Shown one piece after another: positions 49,401-57,423 of a stretch of 64,000 nucleotides of DNA (the first letter of the stretch is position 1; each line of letters begins with the position of its first letter). The notes below the pieces were generated by a model that searched no databases, had not been told where the DNA came from, and worked only from the letters and a program-made list of their open reading frames with translations. Both the position numbers and the translations under genes were made by a program. Source of the stretch: Xanthobacter autotrophicus Py2 (GTDB lineage Bacteria > Pseudomonadota > Alphaproteobacteria > Rhizobiales > Xanthobacteraceae). The stretch is from assembly GCA_000017645.1 (NCBI GenBank), contig CP000781.1:4513501-4577500 (forward strand), read 5' to 3'.

Positions 49401-50713
49401 TTGTCGGCGAGCGTCTCGCCGATGCCGTGCTTCAGGCGGTCGATGTTGGCGGTGATGTCCTCGCCCCACCGGTCGATGAGCTGGGCCACGTCGGAGGTGG
49501 TGGACAACAGGTTGGTGGAGAGGTCGTCGGTGCGGGACTTCAGGGTGTGCACCAGCAGGTCGCCGGATTCCGACAGGTCCTGGCGGATGTCGGAGCCGGT
49601 GAGCTGGAGCCGGTCGATCAGCTCGCCGCCCTTGGCGGTGAGGCCGTCGATCATGCTGTCGCCGACGCGGGCGAGGGCGGCGGTGATGTGCTCGCCCTTC
49701 TGGCCCAGGATCTCGGTGACCTGCTCGCTGGCCTCCATCATGGTGCCGTGGATGCGCGAGGCCACGTCCTTCACTTCGTTGGACAGCACCGCCTCGGCGC
49801 TCACGATGCCCTCACGCAGGCGCTCGGTCTCGATCTGGATGTTGTGGCGCTCGTTCCGCAGCTCGTCGATGAGGGAGCGGATGCGGGCCTCGTTCTCCTC
49901 ATAGGCGCGCTCGAGGATGGACACCTCCGCGCGCACCATGGCTTCCAGCTCACCGGCGCGGGAAATGGCGCGATCGACGCCGTCGCCCATGGCCGCCACC
50001 TCGCGGCGCACCGCCTGGCCCACGGTGACCACCGTCTCTGTGGCGATGGATTCCGGCTGGGCGAGGCGCAGGGCCACCTCGGTCATGGAACGGGCGATGC
50101 CCTGCAGCTCCAGCGACCGGCGCAACACGCTTGCGAGGCCGAAGAAGGCCAGCGGCGGCAGAAGGATGCTGGCGAAGATGCCGAGCAGGGCCGGGGAGCC
50201 GAACAGCGATTCCACGCCGTTGGAGCTGGCCACCAGGGCACGGTGGTAGGCGAAGGCGAAGGCGATGCCGGCGATGATCCACAAGGCCGAGGCGCCGGCC
50301 GCCCAGTAATAGGGCGTGGCCGCCGAGCGCTTCTGGAGCTGGCCCAGCAGCTGGCCGATGGTCTGGCGGTCGTCGTTGGCGGCGCGCCGCTCGGCGTCGA
50401 TGCGCGCGCGCTGCGGGCCGTCGCGCCGACCCTCGGGGCGGGGCGCGTCCGGCCGCATGGCTTCGCCTTCCGGCGGCCGGGGCCTGCGGTTGATCGGCCG
50501 GCCGTCGCGGGGCGGCGCGGGCGGTAGCCCCCGCTCACCCGCGGCGGCGCGCTCCCCGACGGAGCGATCCTGGGGAAAGGCGGGCTCGGATCCCCTTTCA
50601 GGTCCCTTGGTCAGGGGGCCCGCTTCGGCATTGTCGAGCTCCAGCGTCAGAGCTTCCTGGATAGCCGACAGAGCCGCCTCGGTCGGGTCCTGGATCTTCT
50701 TGGGTTGCTTCAT
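46478..50713 (-). CDS. Giant membrane-anchored 22-residue-repeat protein, growth-pole ring (GPR/RgsE)-like
   Basis: A 1411-residue protein from the ATG at 50713 (MKQPKKIQDPTEAAL). Residues 1-130 are Pro/Arg-rich and acidic, two membrane helices lie at about 137-157 and 174-196, and from about 337 to 930 the chain is an unbroken run of roughly 27 amphipathic 22-residue units, for example SVRGTDLADRIETTGNRIYD at 491. More coiled coil follows to about 1190, then a Pro/Arg linker and a conserved-looking C-terminal domain (about 1290-1411: DTLSADIARMVDHQAAGEMW, VFSRRLYTAQGQQAFDTLKR). This matches the described layout of GPR of Agrobacterium and RgsE of Sinorhizobium, polar growth organisers with apolipoprotein-like repeats, though shorter than the about 2100-residue GPR. 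Assignment is by architecture, not alignment. Confidence 0.78.
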   Translation of the reverse strand: MKQPKKIQDPTEAALSAIQEALTLELDNAEAGPLTKGPERGSEPAFPQDRSVGERAAAGERGLPPAPPRDGRPINRRPRPPEGEAMRPDAPRPEGRRDGPQRARIDAERRAANDDRQTIGQLLGQLQKRSAATPYYWAAGASALWIIAGIAFAFAYHRALVASSNGVESLFGSPALLGIFASILLPPLAFFGLASVLRRSLELQGIARSMTEVALRLAQPESIATETVVTVGQAVRREVAAMGDGVDRAISRAGELEAMVRAEVSILERAYEENEARIRSLIDELRNERHNIQIETERLREGIVSAEAVLSNEVKDVASRIHGTMMEASEQVTEILGQKGEHITAALARVGDSMIDGLTAKGGELIDRLQLTGSDIRQDLSESGDLLVHTLKSRTDDLSTNLLSTTSDVAQLIDRWGEDITANIDRLKHGIGETLADNSNRFAEDIDQRVSQVNTALRATSENAVQDFSIRGGELIKKFEETGERVAQTLSVRGTDLADRIETTGNRIYDAVAVRGEDLQQRLAETGERITASLDRSSTQVVAAFVDKGNEISSSLNIAGSDMTERLSRVAGEVTQAIGARGSKVNEAFRETADMLVATIGVKGDAIKEMLTARLKAIEETITVGGADLAERLHHDGSAIARTMQEGVRAFDTTMKVHAPELVEQIAHRVAAVNENLKHATSTLDERLSATTDNVATIMDQRISRIEQTLDQRSQSLTETLATRTVTFARTIAEGTKSATESLDKSVETLETFFASRSKALGDVLTERAEVVNRNIGTRASEIASVLDGRVHRIEELVLGRLDGVATSLEVRGGALADTLVGRIETVSGTLRAEASEVERSLSSLSQNVSRTLTEHSEKVADALGTRLTEIAHLIDDKNGTFLSALERTSQRAVAEITATNTSLKSDVGSIIERLAEANATFHGAMSTAVNNLDAFSGSFARQVEGFGATVDGISQNADATAYRFQGQVDALREVSNGALAQMASLAERLEQNRQLMDEAARTLGTAQDQVDSTLAARRGDMDQLSQSLVQRIADVDARVSAFHAMLDQTFSAAQERARQIASVVSEATSGSTQAVENQLSLVRTAADQERERTAAALRETYAAALADVQTLFGETGNRFTEVAGDLKRVAEDVQQAITLAREEMKRGILELPAETEASAATMRRAVAEQIKALAELNEIVARQGQALDVVETSARTATQDAARASAVREASRETSRSRSEGGLLQSELRRSAPPAAPRRAEPVERPAPRPAPVRESVSRETQGEEQEGWLTELLARASDSLNDEDRPAARAPQAPAANTVSLDTLSADIARMVDHQAAGEMWDRHNKGENHVFSRRLYTAQGQQAFDTLKRRYRADAEFRETVDRYVTEFERLLEQVSGDDRGSALAKTYLTSDTGKVYTMLAHAAGRLD

Positions 50714-51029
50714 GTCGCTGTCGCCTCTGCCTTCGACGGCGCGCGCGGGGTGTTCCCGCCGCGGCGCCGTGTCCAGTACACACACCCTTTCTATCCGACG
50801 GGGCCGGACGGAAATGGTTTACCGTTCCTTATCCTAGCTATGGTGCGCTGCGGATTGAACCGGCCCGGCCACAATAATGAAGATATCGTTAACGCCGCGT
50901 CCGGGCGGCCATGGGGACCGGGCAAAGCTGGTGTGGCCCCGCGCTTGCAGCTATAGGCATCGCGTCACCACGCGACGTCCTCATTCCGCCACGGCCGGTT
51001 CCGGCAGGCGAGCAGCAAGCGGCTCATTC
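50714..51029. other. Divergent intergenic region between the giant repeat protein and ferredoxin genes
   Basis: 316 bp with no supported gene. It should hold both promoters. A relatively AT-rich patch (CACAATAATGAAGATATCGT at 50870-50889) is the likeliest promoter area. No repeats noted. Confidence 0.35.
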
Positions 51030-51350
51030 ATGGTTGCCATCACCTTCATCGAATACAACGGCACGGCCCATCAGGTCGAGGGCCCCGAGGGCGCCACCGC
51101 CATGGAGACAGCGGTGCGCAACGGCGTGCCGGGCATCGTCGCCGAGTGCGGCGGCGCCTGCGCCTGCGCCACCTGCCATGTCTATGTGGACGAGGCCTGG
51201 GCGGACAAGGTCGGCGAGCCCTCCGAGATGGAGGAAGGCATGCTGGATTTCGCCACCGACGTGCGGCCGAGCTCCCGCCTGTCCTGCCAGATCAAGCTGA
51301 CGGCGGCGCTGGACGGGCTGGTCCTGAACATCCCTGAGACCCAGGGCTGA
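51030..51350 (+). CDS. [2Fe-2S] ferredoxin, putidaredoxin/FdVI type
   Basis: A 106-residue ferredoxin: [20 protein letters not shown], cluster ligands C40, C46, C49 ([16 protein letters not shown]) and C86 (RLSCQI). C44 is an extra cysteine in the loop. The type serves as electron donor in iron-sulfur assembly or to P450s in alphaproteobacteria. Start at 51030; an upstream extension in the same frame is Arg-rich and rejected. Confidence 0.95.
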   Translation: MVAITFIEYNGTAHQVEGPEGATAMETAVRNGVPGIVAECGGACACATCHVYVDEAWADKVGEPSEMEEGMLDFATDVRPSSRLSCQIKLTAALDGLVLNIPETQG

Positions 51351-51447
51351 TCCCACGGGCACCGGTCTTGGACTGGTGCCGAGTGGGCTCAGGCGCCACG
51401 CTGGCTTCATGCCAAGTGCGGTCCGGCGCTACCGGGCCGCGCTGGTG

Positions 51448-51999
51448 TCACTCCACCTTTTCGTTGGGGTAGATGCCGAACAGCTGCGACTGCTGCACAT
51501 AGCCGTCGAAGCCGTCGCCGATGAGCCGGCAGAACTTGCCGTCGCAGGTCTTCACCACGCCGAGCACGCTGGGCTCCAGCCGAGCCACCACCTTGGCGTC
51601 GGTATTGGGGGCATCGCGCATGGGCACGGTCTCGCCCTTCAGCCAGGGCGCAACCAGAGCGGTGCGGCGCAGCGACAGCATGGAATGGTAGACCCAGCCT
51701 TCCGCTCCATCAGCATCGCGGATGCGGCGCCAGGTCTCGAACTCGGCGGTCACTTCCACCGGCAGGCCGGCGCGGTTGAACACCCACGACACGTCGTGGT
51801 CCTTGTTGGGGCCGTTGCGCACATTTACCTTGTCCGCCTTGAGCGAGACGAAGCGCGGCACCGGCAGACCGGAGGTGCCATCCTCGGCGGCCATGGCGGG
51901 CCGCGCGGTGATGGGCTGAAGCCCGGCGCCCCCGGTGACCGCCAGCGCCAATGCAAGGGCCTTGAGGCTTCGCATCAGATGAGGTCGCATCGTGCGCAT
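51448..51999 (-). CDS. SH3 domain-containing protein, exported
   Basis: A 183-residue protein with a signal peptide (RSLKALALALAVTGGAGLQP to about residue 37) and two bacterial SH3 repeats: VSLKADKVNVRNGPNKDHDV with WVYHSMLSLRR, and TVPMRDAPNTDAKVVARLEP with GYVQQSQLFGIYP. Such periplasmic SH3_4 proteins are thought to bind peptidoglycan. Divergent from the dehydrogenase gene downstream in coordinate. Confidence 0.88.
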   Translation of the reverse strand: MRTMRPHLMRSLKALALALAVTGGAGLQPITARPAMAAEDGTSGLPVPRFVSLKADKVNVRNGPNKDHDVSWVFNRAGLPVEVTAEFETWRRIRDADGAEGWVYHSMLSLRRTALVAPWLKGETVPMRDAPNTDAKVVARLEPSVLGVVKTCDGKFCRLIGDGFDGYVQQSQLFGIYPNEKVE

Positions 52000-52152
52000 G
52001 ACGGGCTCGTCCTTTCGTATTGCTCTCGCAACGGGGGAGTGCGCCGCTCTACCGGGCGCGTCAAGGGCACGCGGTGCAGGGCGCCTTGTGTTTCCCTGTC
52101 TGTCTGATAGACGGGACCAGAAGCGTTAAGAAATGGGGAATGGGGAGTAACG

Positions 52153-53154
52153 ATGGTGCGTCGCAAACCCCTCGTCGTCGTCACGCGCAAGCTGCCGGAC
52201 TCGGTTGAAACCCGGATGCGCGAGTTGTTCGACGCGCAATTGAATCTCGACGACGTGCCCATGGATCAGGCCGCGCTCGTGGAGGCCGTCCGGACCGCCG
52301 ACGTGCTGGTTCCCACCCTGACCGACCGCATCGATTCGGCGGTCCTGTCGCAGGCTGGGGAAAACCTGCGGCTGATTGCCTCCTTCTCCAACGGCGTCGA
52401 TCACATCGACGTGGCGAGCGCGCTCAATCGCGGCATCACCGTCACCAACACGCCGGGCGTCCTCACCGAGGACACGGCCGACATGACCATGGCGCTGATC
52501 CTCGCCGTGCCTCGCCGGTTGGCCGAGGGTGCGCAGGCGGTGATCGCGGACAAGGACGAATGGCTCGGCTGGTCGCCCACATGGATGCTGGGCCGGCGCA
52601 TCTGGGGCAAGCGCCTCGGCATCATCGGCATGGGCCGCATCGGCCAGGCGGTCGCGCGCCGCGCCAAGGCCTTCGGCCTGCAGATCCACTACCACAACCG
52701 CCGCCGCCTCCCCACCGGCATCGAGGAGATGCTGGACGCCACCTATTGGGACAGCCTCGACCAGATGCTGGCGCGCATGGACATCGTGTCCATCAACTGC
52801 CCGCACACGCCGGCCACCTACCATCTGCTCTCGGCGCGGCGGCTCAAGCTGCTCAAGCCCGAGGCCTATGTGGTGAACACCGCCCGCGGCGAGGTGATCG
52901 ACGAGAACGCCCTGACCCGCCAGCTTGAGGCAGGCGAGCTGGCCGGTGCCGGCCTCGACGTGTTCGAGCATGAGCCGGCGGTGAACCCGAAGCTCATCCG
53001 CCTCGCCAAGCAGGGCAAGGTGGTGCTGCTGCCGCACCTGGGCTCGGCCACGCTGGAAGGCCGCGTGGACATGGGTGAGAAGGTCATCGTCAACATCAAG
53101 ACCTTCATGGACGGCCACCGCCCGCCGGACCGCGTGCTTCCCGCCATGCTGTGA
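52153..53154 (+). CDS. D-2-hydroxyacid dehydrogenase (glyoxylate/hydroxypyruvate reductase-like)
   Basis: A 333-residue NAD(P)-dependent dehydrogenase. Substrate domain SFSNGVDHIDVASALNRGI, Rossmann GIIGMGRIGQAVARRA (Gly159-x-Gly161-x-x-Gly164), catalytic Arg in VNTARGEVIDENAL, and His in LLPHLGSATLEGR. NRRR after the beta-2 strand points to NADP preference (Arg residues in place of Asp). Glycerate dehydrogenase/glyoxylate reductase is most likely, which would fit C1 or glycolate metabolism. Confidence 0.9.
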   Translation: MVRRKPLVVVTRKLPDSVETRMRELFDAQLNLDDVPMDQAALVEAVRTADVLVPTLTDRIDSAVLSQAGENLRLIASFSNGVDHIDVASALNRGITVTNTPGVLTEDTADMTMALILAVPRRLAEGAQAVIADKDEWLGWSPTWMLGRRIWGKRLGIIGMGRIGQAVARRAKAFGLQIHYHNRRRLPTGIEEMLDATYWDSLDQMLARMDIVSINCPHTPATYHLLSARRLKLLKPEAYVVNTARGEVIDENALTRQLEAGELAGAGLDVFEHEPAVNPKLIRLAKQGKVVLLPHLGSATLEGRVDMGEKVIVNIKTFMDGHRPPDRVLPAML

Positions 53155-53310
53155 GGGCGGGGGCGCCTGATTGGGGTGCGGTTAAGCCCATACCCGCGAT
53201 TAGTGTGCCCCCTCTGGGGTCCTTGAACGAAGTTCTTGGATCTAGGAGACAAGGTATGGACACGGCGCCTCTTCCCGCTCTACCTTGAGCTGTATTGGGG
53301 GAGGCGTTTC

Positions 53311-53630
53311 ATGGACCCCGTCCGATTTTCGTCGCGCGGCAGCGATGCGCGCGCGTTGATGCTTTGTGAAGCCAACAAGAAGTCAGCCGTAGTCGCCTAT
53401 TTGCTATGGTTCTTCCTGGGCGGTCTCGGCGGTCATCGGTTTTATACAAGCGCACCGGCTCAGCCGTTGCGATTTTGCTTCTCACGATCTCCGGTGCCGC
53501 CCTGTCTGTGGTGGGCGTGGGCTTTATTATCCTGACCTTTTTAGGTATCTGGGCACTTGTTTATGCCCTCCTGATCCCGGGTTGGATCAGCAATTACAAC
53601 ACCCTGCTCGTCCATCAGCTGGCGGGCTGA
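53311..53630 (+). pseudogene. TM2 domain-containing protein, frameshifted
   Basis: Starts MDPVRFSSRGSDARALMLCE at an ATG with GGAGG 7 bases upstream and continues through KKSAVVAYLLWFFLGGLGGH to RFY. The expected continuation (KRTGSAVAILLLTISGAALS, then GVGFIILTFLGIWALVYALL to the stop at 53630) is in another frame; about one base is missing near 53441-53452. Together the two halves make a complete TM2 domain of two helices joined by the HRFY turn. Either a genuine inactivation, a sequencing error in a T/A run, or recoding; no canonical slippery heptamer was seen. Confidence 0.8.
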
Positions 53631-53757
53631 TCACACCCCCATTGTTCGCACACGCGCCGACAGCTCAGTTGTGCGGTCGCGGAGACCGGGCCATCGGGCT
53701 GAATCAGGACAAGTGACCATGGATCTCATCTCACGTTGAGGGAGGGTCTGTCATCGC

Positions 53758-55725
53758 ATGTCTCCCGAAGTCTCAAGCGCGCTCGCTCGCGCGGCCGACC
53801 TGCACAGGATGGGGCATTTCGAACAGGCGCTCGCGATCTATCGCCGGCTTGCGAAAGCGCATTCCGCCTCATTCGACATCCAGCGCCTGTTGATTTTCGA
53901 GCTGCTGCAAGTGGGACGGCCCAAGGAGGCCGTGATTGCGGCGCGTCGCCTTGGGGACGCTCATCCGCGCAATCCCCATGCGGCGATCCTGCTTGGTGCC
54001 AGCCACCAGGGCCTGGGCAACTGGGAGAAGGCGCTTGCCGCCTTCCAGGTTGCTCTCAGCCTTGAGGGCGCGCCCCTGGAGGCACGCTTTCTGGCTGGCA
54101 ATGCGTTTTGCGCCCTCGGCCGATATGCGGAGGGCGTGGCCTGCTACGACGCCGTCCTGGCGGCGGATGCCCGGTCGATCGAAGCGCTCTCCAACCGCGC
54201 CGGCGCCCTTGCGCGCCTCGGCCGGCTGGAGGAGGCGCTGCGCGACAGCGAAGCGCTTGTCGCCCTGCAGCCCTGGCAGCCGCTGCATCTCGTCAATCTG
54301 GCGGGGACCTTGCTGGAACTTCAGCGCTCCCGGGATGTCATAGCCGCGGCCGATGCCGCGCTTCGCCTGGCCCCTGGGCTTGCGGATGCCGAATATCTGC
54401 GCGGGCAGGCCCTGCTGGGACTGGGCAAGTGGGCCGAGGCGCGTGTCAGCCTGGAAAAGGCTGTCGACCTGGCGCCTCAGAACACCGCATTCCACGTGCG
54501 CCTGATTTCCGTCCTGCATCTTCTTGAGGACCTGCCCGCAGCGCGCAGCGCCTGCGACCGCGCCGTTGTTCTCGACCCGAAATCAGCCCTGCTTTTCCAG
54601 CTTCGCGCGGAAATTCGCCGGGCGCAGGACGATGCTTCCGGTGCCATGGCCGATGTGGAAGCTGCGCTCGCGCTCGATCCGCGACTGGCATCCGCGCACG
54701 TGTCGCGCGCCCGTCTGATGGCGGATGACGGCCGCCGGGCAGACATGCGCAAGGCCCTCGGGCGTGCCTTGGAAGTCGATCCTCGGCGGTCCTATGTCTT
54801 GTATGCAAATGCGCAGGAAAAACTCGCCCAGGGACAGTGGCTGGAGGGCTGGGCGGGATACGAGCATCGCGAAGGGATACTGCCGCCGCCCTTCAACCCG
54901 CTTCCGTTCACGCGCTGGGACGGAGGGGAAACGCCGGAAATGCTGGTTGTTCTGGGCGAGCAGGGGATAGGGGACGTGATCTTCTTCGGCCGCCTTCTGC
55001 GCCTTCTGGCGGATCGCGGGATCAGCACCGTCCTGCTCACGAGGCCGGGTCTCGTCCCGTTGCTTCGAGACCTCGACGGCCGGGTGCCGGTCGTCTCCGA
55101 TCTATCGGGAATAGACCAGTCGATGCAGGGCCTGCGCTGGGCTCCCATCGGCAGCCTGCCGCATCTTGTGTCCCCCGACCCGGCCCAGTGGCCTGCCGCG
55201 CCCTATCTCACCGCGCCGCAGGACCGGGTTTCCAGATGGCGCCACCTGCGCCGCGATGGCGCTTTCAACATAGGCATCAACTGGCAGGGCAATCCGTCGC
55301 GCAACGTGGATGTGGGACGCTCGATGCCCCTGGCGCATTTCGCCCCGCTGGCCGAGATTCCGGGCGTGAGCCTTGTGTCGCTTCAGCACGGAGCAGGCAG
55401 CGAGCAGTTGGACCAGGTGCCATTTGCAGGCGCGATCGTGCGGCCTGACGCGGGCTTTAACGCGGACGGCATCTTTATCGACACGGTCGGCCTGATGCAG
55501 ACCCTCGACCTGGTCGTCACCACCGACACCGCGCTCGCGAATCTGGCGGGCGCCTGCGGCCTTCTCACCTTCGTCGCCCTGCGGGCCATACCCGATTGGC
55601 GGTGGGGATGTGAGGGCGAGGAAACCGTCTTCTTTCCGAGCCTCCGTCTGTTCCGGCAGCAGATAGCAGGAGACTGGTCGAGCCTAATGGAGCGTATGGC
55701 TCATAAAATACGAGAGCTGATGTAG
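53758..55725 (+). CDS. TPR-containing glycosyltransferase family protein
   Basis: A 655-residue cytoplasmic protein. Residues about 1-360 are some ten tetratricopeptide units (for example GHFEQALAIYRRLAK, GNWEKALAAFQVAL, GKWAEARVSLEKAVDLAPQN). The C-terminal part (about 370-655) resembles heptosyltransferase GT9: LGEQGIGDVIFFGRLLRLL, INWQGNPSRNVDVGRSMPL, VVTTDTALANLAGACG. Such fusions are common near flagellar or surface polysaccharide genes, but none lie here. GC content and codon use are slightly lower than neighbours. Confidence 0.85.
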   Translation: MSPEVSSALARAADLHRMGHFEQALAIYRRLAKAHSASFDIQRLLIFELLQVGRPKEAVIAARRLGDAHPRNPHAAILLGASHQGLGNWEKALAAFQVALSLEGAPLEARFLAGNAFCALGRYAEGVACYDAVLAADARSIEALSNRAGALARLGRLEEALRDSEALVALQPWQPLHLVNLAGTLLELQRSRDVIAAADAALRLAPGLADAEYLRGQALLGLGKWAEARVSLEKAVDLAPQNTAFHVRLISVLHLLEDLPAARSACDRAVVLDPKSALLFQLRAEIRRAQDDASGAMADVEAALALDPRLASAHVSRARLMADDGRRADMRKALGRALEVDPRRSYVLYANAQEKLAQGQWLEGWAGYEHREGILPPPFNPLPFTRWDGGETPEMLVVLGEQGIGDVIFFGRLLRLLADRGISTVLLTRPGLVPLLRDLDGRVPVVSDLSGIDQSMQGLRWAPIGSLPHLVSPDPAQWPAAPYLTAPQDRVSRWRHLRRDGAFNIGINWQGNPSRNVDVGRSMPLAHFAPLAEIPGVSLVSLQHGAGSEQLDQVPFAGAIVRPDAGFNADGIFIDTVGLMQTLDLVVTTDTALANLAGACGLLTFVALRAIPDWRWGCEGEETVFFPSLRLFRQQIAGDWSSLMERMAHKIRELM

Positions 55726-55754
55726 CGTGCGTTCATGGCGGGCGAGGTTCCCCC

Positions 55755-56567
55755 TTAACGGGTCCGCACATGCGCCGACAGGTCGGTGATGCGCTCGCCG
55801 GTACCGGTCAGGGGGTTGTCCGGGTCCCACCCATAGCTCAGGGTCTCGAAGCGCATGGCGCGGGCGTCGATCATCAGCAGGCGCCCCACCAGCCCCTCGC
55901 CGAAGCCGACCACGGCGCGGATTGCCTCCAGCGCGGCCAGTGATCCGGCGATCCCGGCCAGTGCTCCCAGCACACCCGCTTCCGCGCAGGCCGGCACCGT
56001 GCCCGCCGGCGGCGGCTCGGGAAACAGGCAGCGATAGGTGGGGTTGGGGGTGCCGTCCGGCGCCGTTTCGTGGGCGCGCAGGGTGGTCACCGTAGCGTCG
56101 AAGGCGCCGAGCGCCGCCGTCACCAGCGGTTTTTTCGCCAGCACGCAGGCGTCCGACACCAGATAGCGGGTGGCGAAATTGTCCGAGCCGTCCACCACCA
56201 CGTCCGCCCGGGCGATGAGGTCCAGGGCGTTACCGGCGTCGAGCCTTACCGCGTGGGTCACCAGTTCCACATGGGGGTTGAGGGCGGCGATGGCGTCGCT
56301 GGCACTGTCGGTCTTGGGCCGGCCCACGTCCTGGGTACGGTGGATGACCTGCCGCTGGAGGTTGGAGAGGGAGACCACGTCGTCCTCGACCAGGATCAGC
56401 CGCCCCACCCCCGCCGCGGCCAGATAGAGCAGCACCGGCGCGCCGAGGCCGCCTGCGCCCACCACCAGCACGGTGGCCGCCTTCAGCTTCTGCTGCCCGG
56501 GGCCGCCCACGTCGTGCAGCACGATGTGGCGGGCGTAGCGTTCGATCTCGTCGGGGGAAAAGGCCAT
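55755..56567 (-). CDS. HesA/MoeB/ThiF family adenylyltransferase
   Basis: E1-like enzyme of 270 residues that adenylates the C-terminal Gly of a sulfur-carrier protein (MoaD or ThiS type). ATP site VLVVGAGGLGAPVLLYLAAAG, SNLQRQVIHRTQDVGRPK, VVDGSDNFATRYLV and the cysteine region TVPACAEAGVLGALAG are present. No rhodanese domain. Start at 56567 (MAFSPDEIERYARHI). Follows ccmG on the same strand with a 51-bp gap. Whether it serves molybdopterin or thiamine cannot be told. Confidence 0.88.
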   Translation of the reverse strand: MAFSPDEIERYARHIVLHDVGGPGQQKLKAATVLVVGAGGLGAPVLLYLAAAGVGRLILVEDDVVSLSNLQRQVIHRTQDVGRPKTDSASDAIAALNPHVELVTHAVRLDAGNALDLIARADVVVDGSDNFATRYLVSDACVLAKKPLVTAALGAFDATVTTLRAHETAPDGTPNPTYRCLFPEPPPAGTVPACAEAGVLGALAGIAGSLAALEAIRAVVGFGEGLVGRLLMIDARAMRFETLSYGWDPDNPLTGTGERITDLSAHVRTR

Positions 56568-56618
56568 GGCGGAATCCTTAAATCCAGTAGCCGCCGGCGT
56601 CACCCTTGTGGCTGTCGC

Positions 56619-57221
56619 TCAGTTTCCCGACAGGCGGGCGATCAGCGGCAGGAGGGTGGTGTTCACCGCCTCGGTCGTCAGCGGGCCGACGAATTTGTGC
56701 GCGATGGTGCCGTCCCTGGCGACCACGAAGGTCTCCGGCACACCATAGACGCCCCAGTCGATGGCGGCGCGGCCCTTGGGATCCACGCCCACCGCCTGGT
56801 AGGGCAGGCCATATTGGCCGAGGAAGCGGCGGGCATTCTCCGGCGCGTCCTTGTAGTTGATGCCCACGAGGTTGAAGCGGCCGTCCTTGGCGAGCTGCAT
56901 CAGCACCGGATGCTCGTCCCGGCAGGGGCCGCACCAGGAGGCCCAGACATTCACCAGCGTCGGCTTGCCGGCAAGCGCCGCAAGATCAATGCCCGGCAAA
57001 GGTGTGCCGCCGGGACCATTCAGGCCGTCGAGCGGTGGCAGCGCGATCCGGGGCGCCGCCTTGCCCACCAGGGCGGACGGGATGCGCGAGGGGTCGCCTC
57101 CGGTTTCAAGCCGGGAGAAGAACAGGCCGGCCAGCGCCAAAAACAGCACCAGCGGCAGGGCCACCAGCCACAGCCGGCGGCGGGGCCGCGCCGGGGCGGG
57201 CGTCTCGTCGGGCGTGCTCAT
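56619..57221 (-). CDS. ccmG: Thiol:disulfide interchange protein CcmG/DsbE
   Basis: Membrane-anchored periplasmic thioredoxin (200 residues) that keeps apocytochrome c haem-site cysteines reduced. An N-terminal helix (LWLVALPLVLFLALAGLFFS) precedes a thioredoxin fold with NVWASWCGPCRDEHP (active-site CGPC) and GVYGVPETFVV (cis-Pro). Its start overlaps the ccmD stop by four bases. Confidence 0.95.
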   Translation of the reverse strand: MSTPDETPAPARPRRRLWLVALPLVLFLALAGLFFSRLETGGDPSRIPSALVGKAAPRIALPPLDGLNGPGGTPLPGIDLAALAGKPTLVNVWASWCGPCRDEHPVLMQLAKDGRFNLVGINYKDAPENARRFLGQYGLPYQAVGVDPKGRAAIDWGVYGVPETFVVARDGTIAHKFVGPLTTEAVNTTLLPLIARLSGN

Positions 57222-57400
57222 GGCGCGTCTCCCGGCGCATCCCCCGTCCCGCGGCGGGACCTCTTGCCGATACCGCGCGCCTCCAGATCGGCGAGCGTCC
57301 GGCGCTGGCGGCCGTAATCGGCGAGGAGCCAGGCGGCGAGCAGGCCGAGGCCCAGCGTGGTGACGCCATAGGAGGCGGCAATGAAGACGAAGTGGCTCAT
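57218..57400 (-). CDS. ccmD: Haem exporter protein CcmD
   Basis: A 60-residue single-helix protein: MSHFVFIAASYGVTTLGLGL, LAAWLLADYGRQRRTLADLE. This helix followed by a basic cytoplasmic tail is typical of CcmD, which releases holo-CcmE from CcmABC. Located between ccmC and ccmG as usual. Confidence 0.92.
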   Translation of the reverse strand: MSHFVFIAASYGVTTLGLGLLAAWLLADYGRQRRTLADLEARGIGKRSRRGTGDAPGDAP

Positions 57401-57423
57401 TTCGGATCGCTCATCCCGCCGGC

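Noticed and set aside
46295..50527. A 1410-codon open frame on the plus strand opposite the giant repeat protein
   Set aside because: Its translation is Gly/His/Ala-rich and repetitive because it mirrors the 22-residue repeats; GC-rich codon bias keeps stops away. The minus-strand protein has signal-like helices, coherent domains and a normal start.
53436..53455. Programmed frameshift in the TM2 gene
   Set aside because: No X-XXY-YYZ heptamer in the right frame and no stimulatory hairpin seen; simple indel or sequencing error is more likely.
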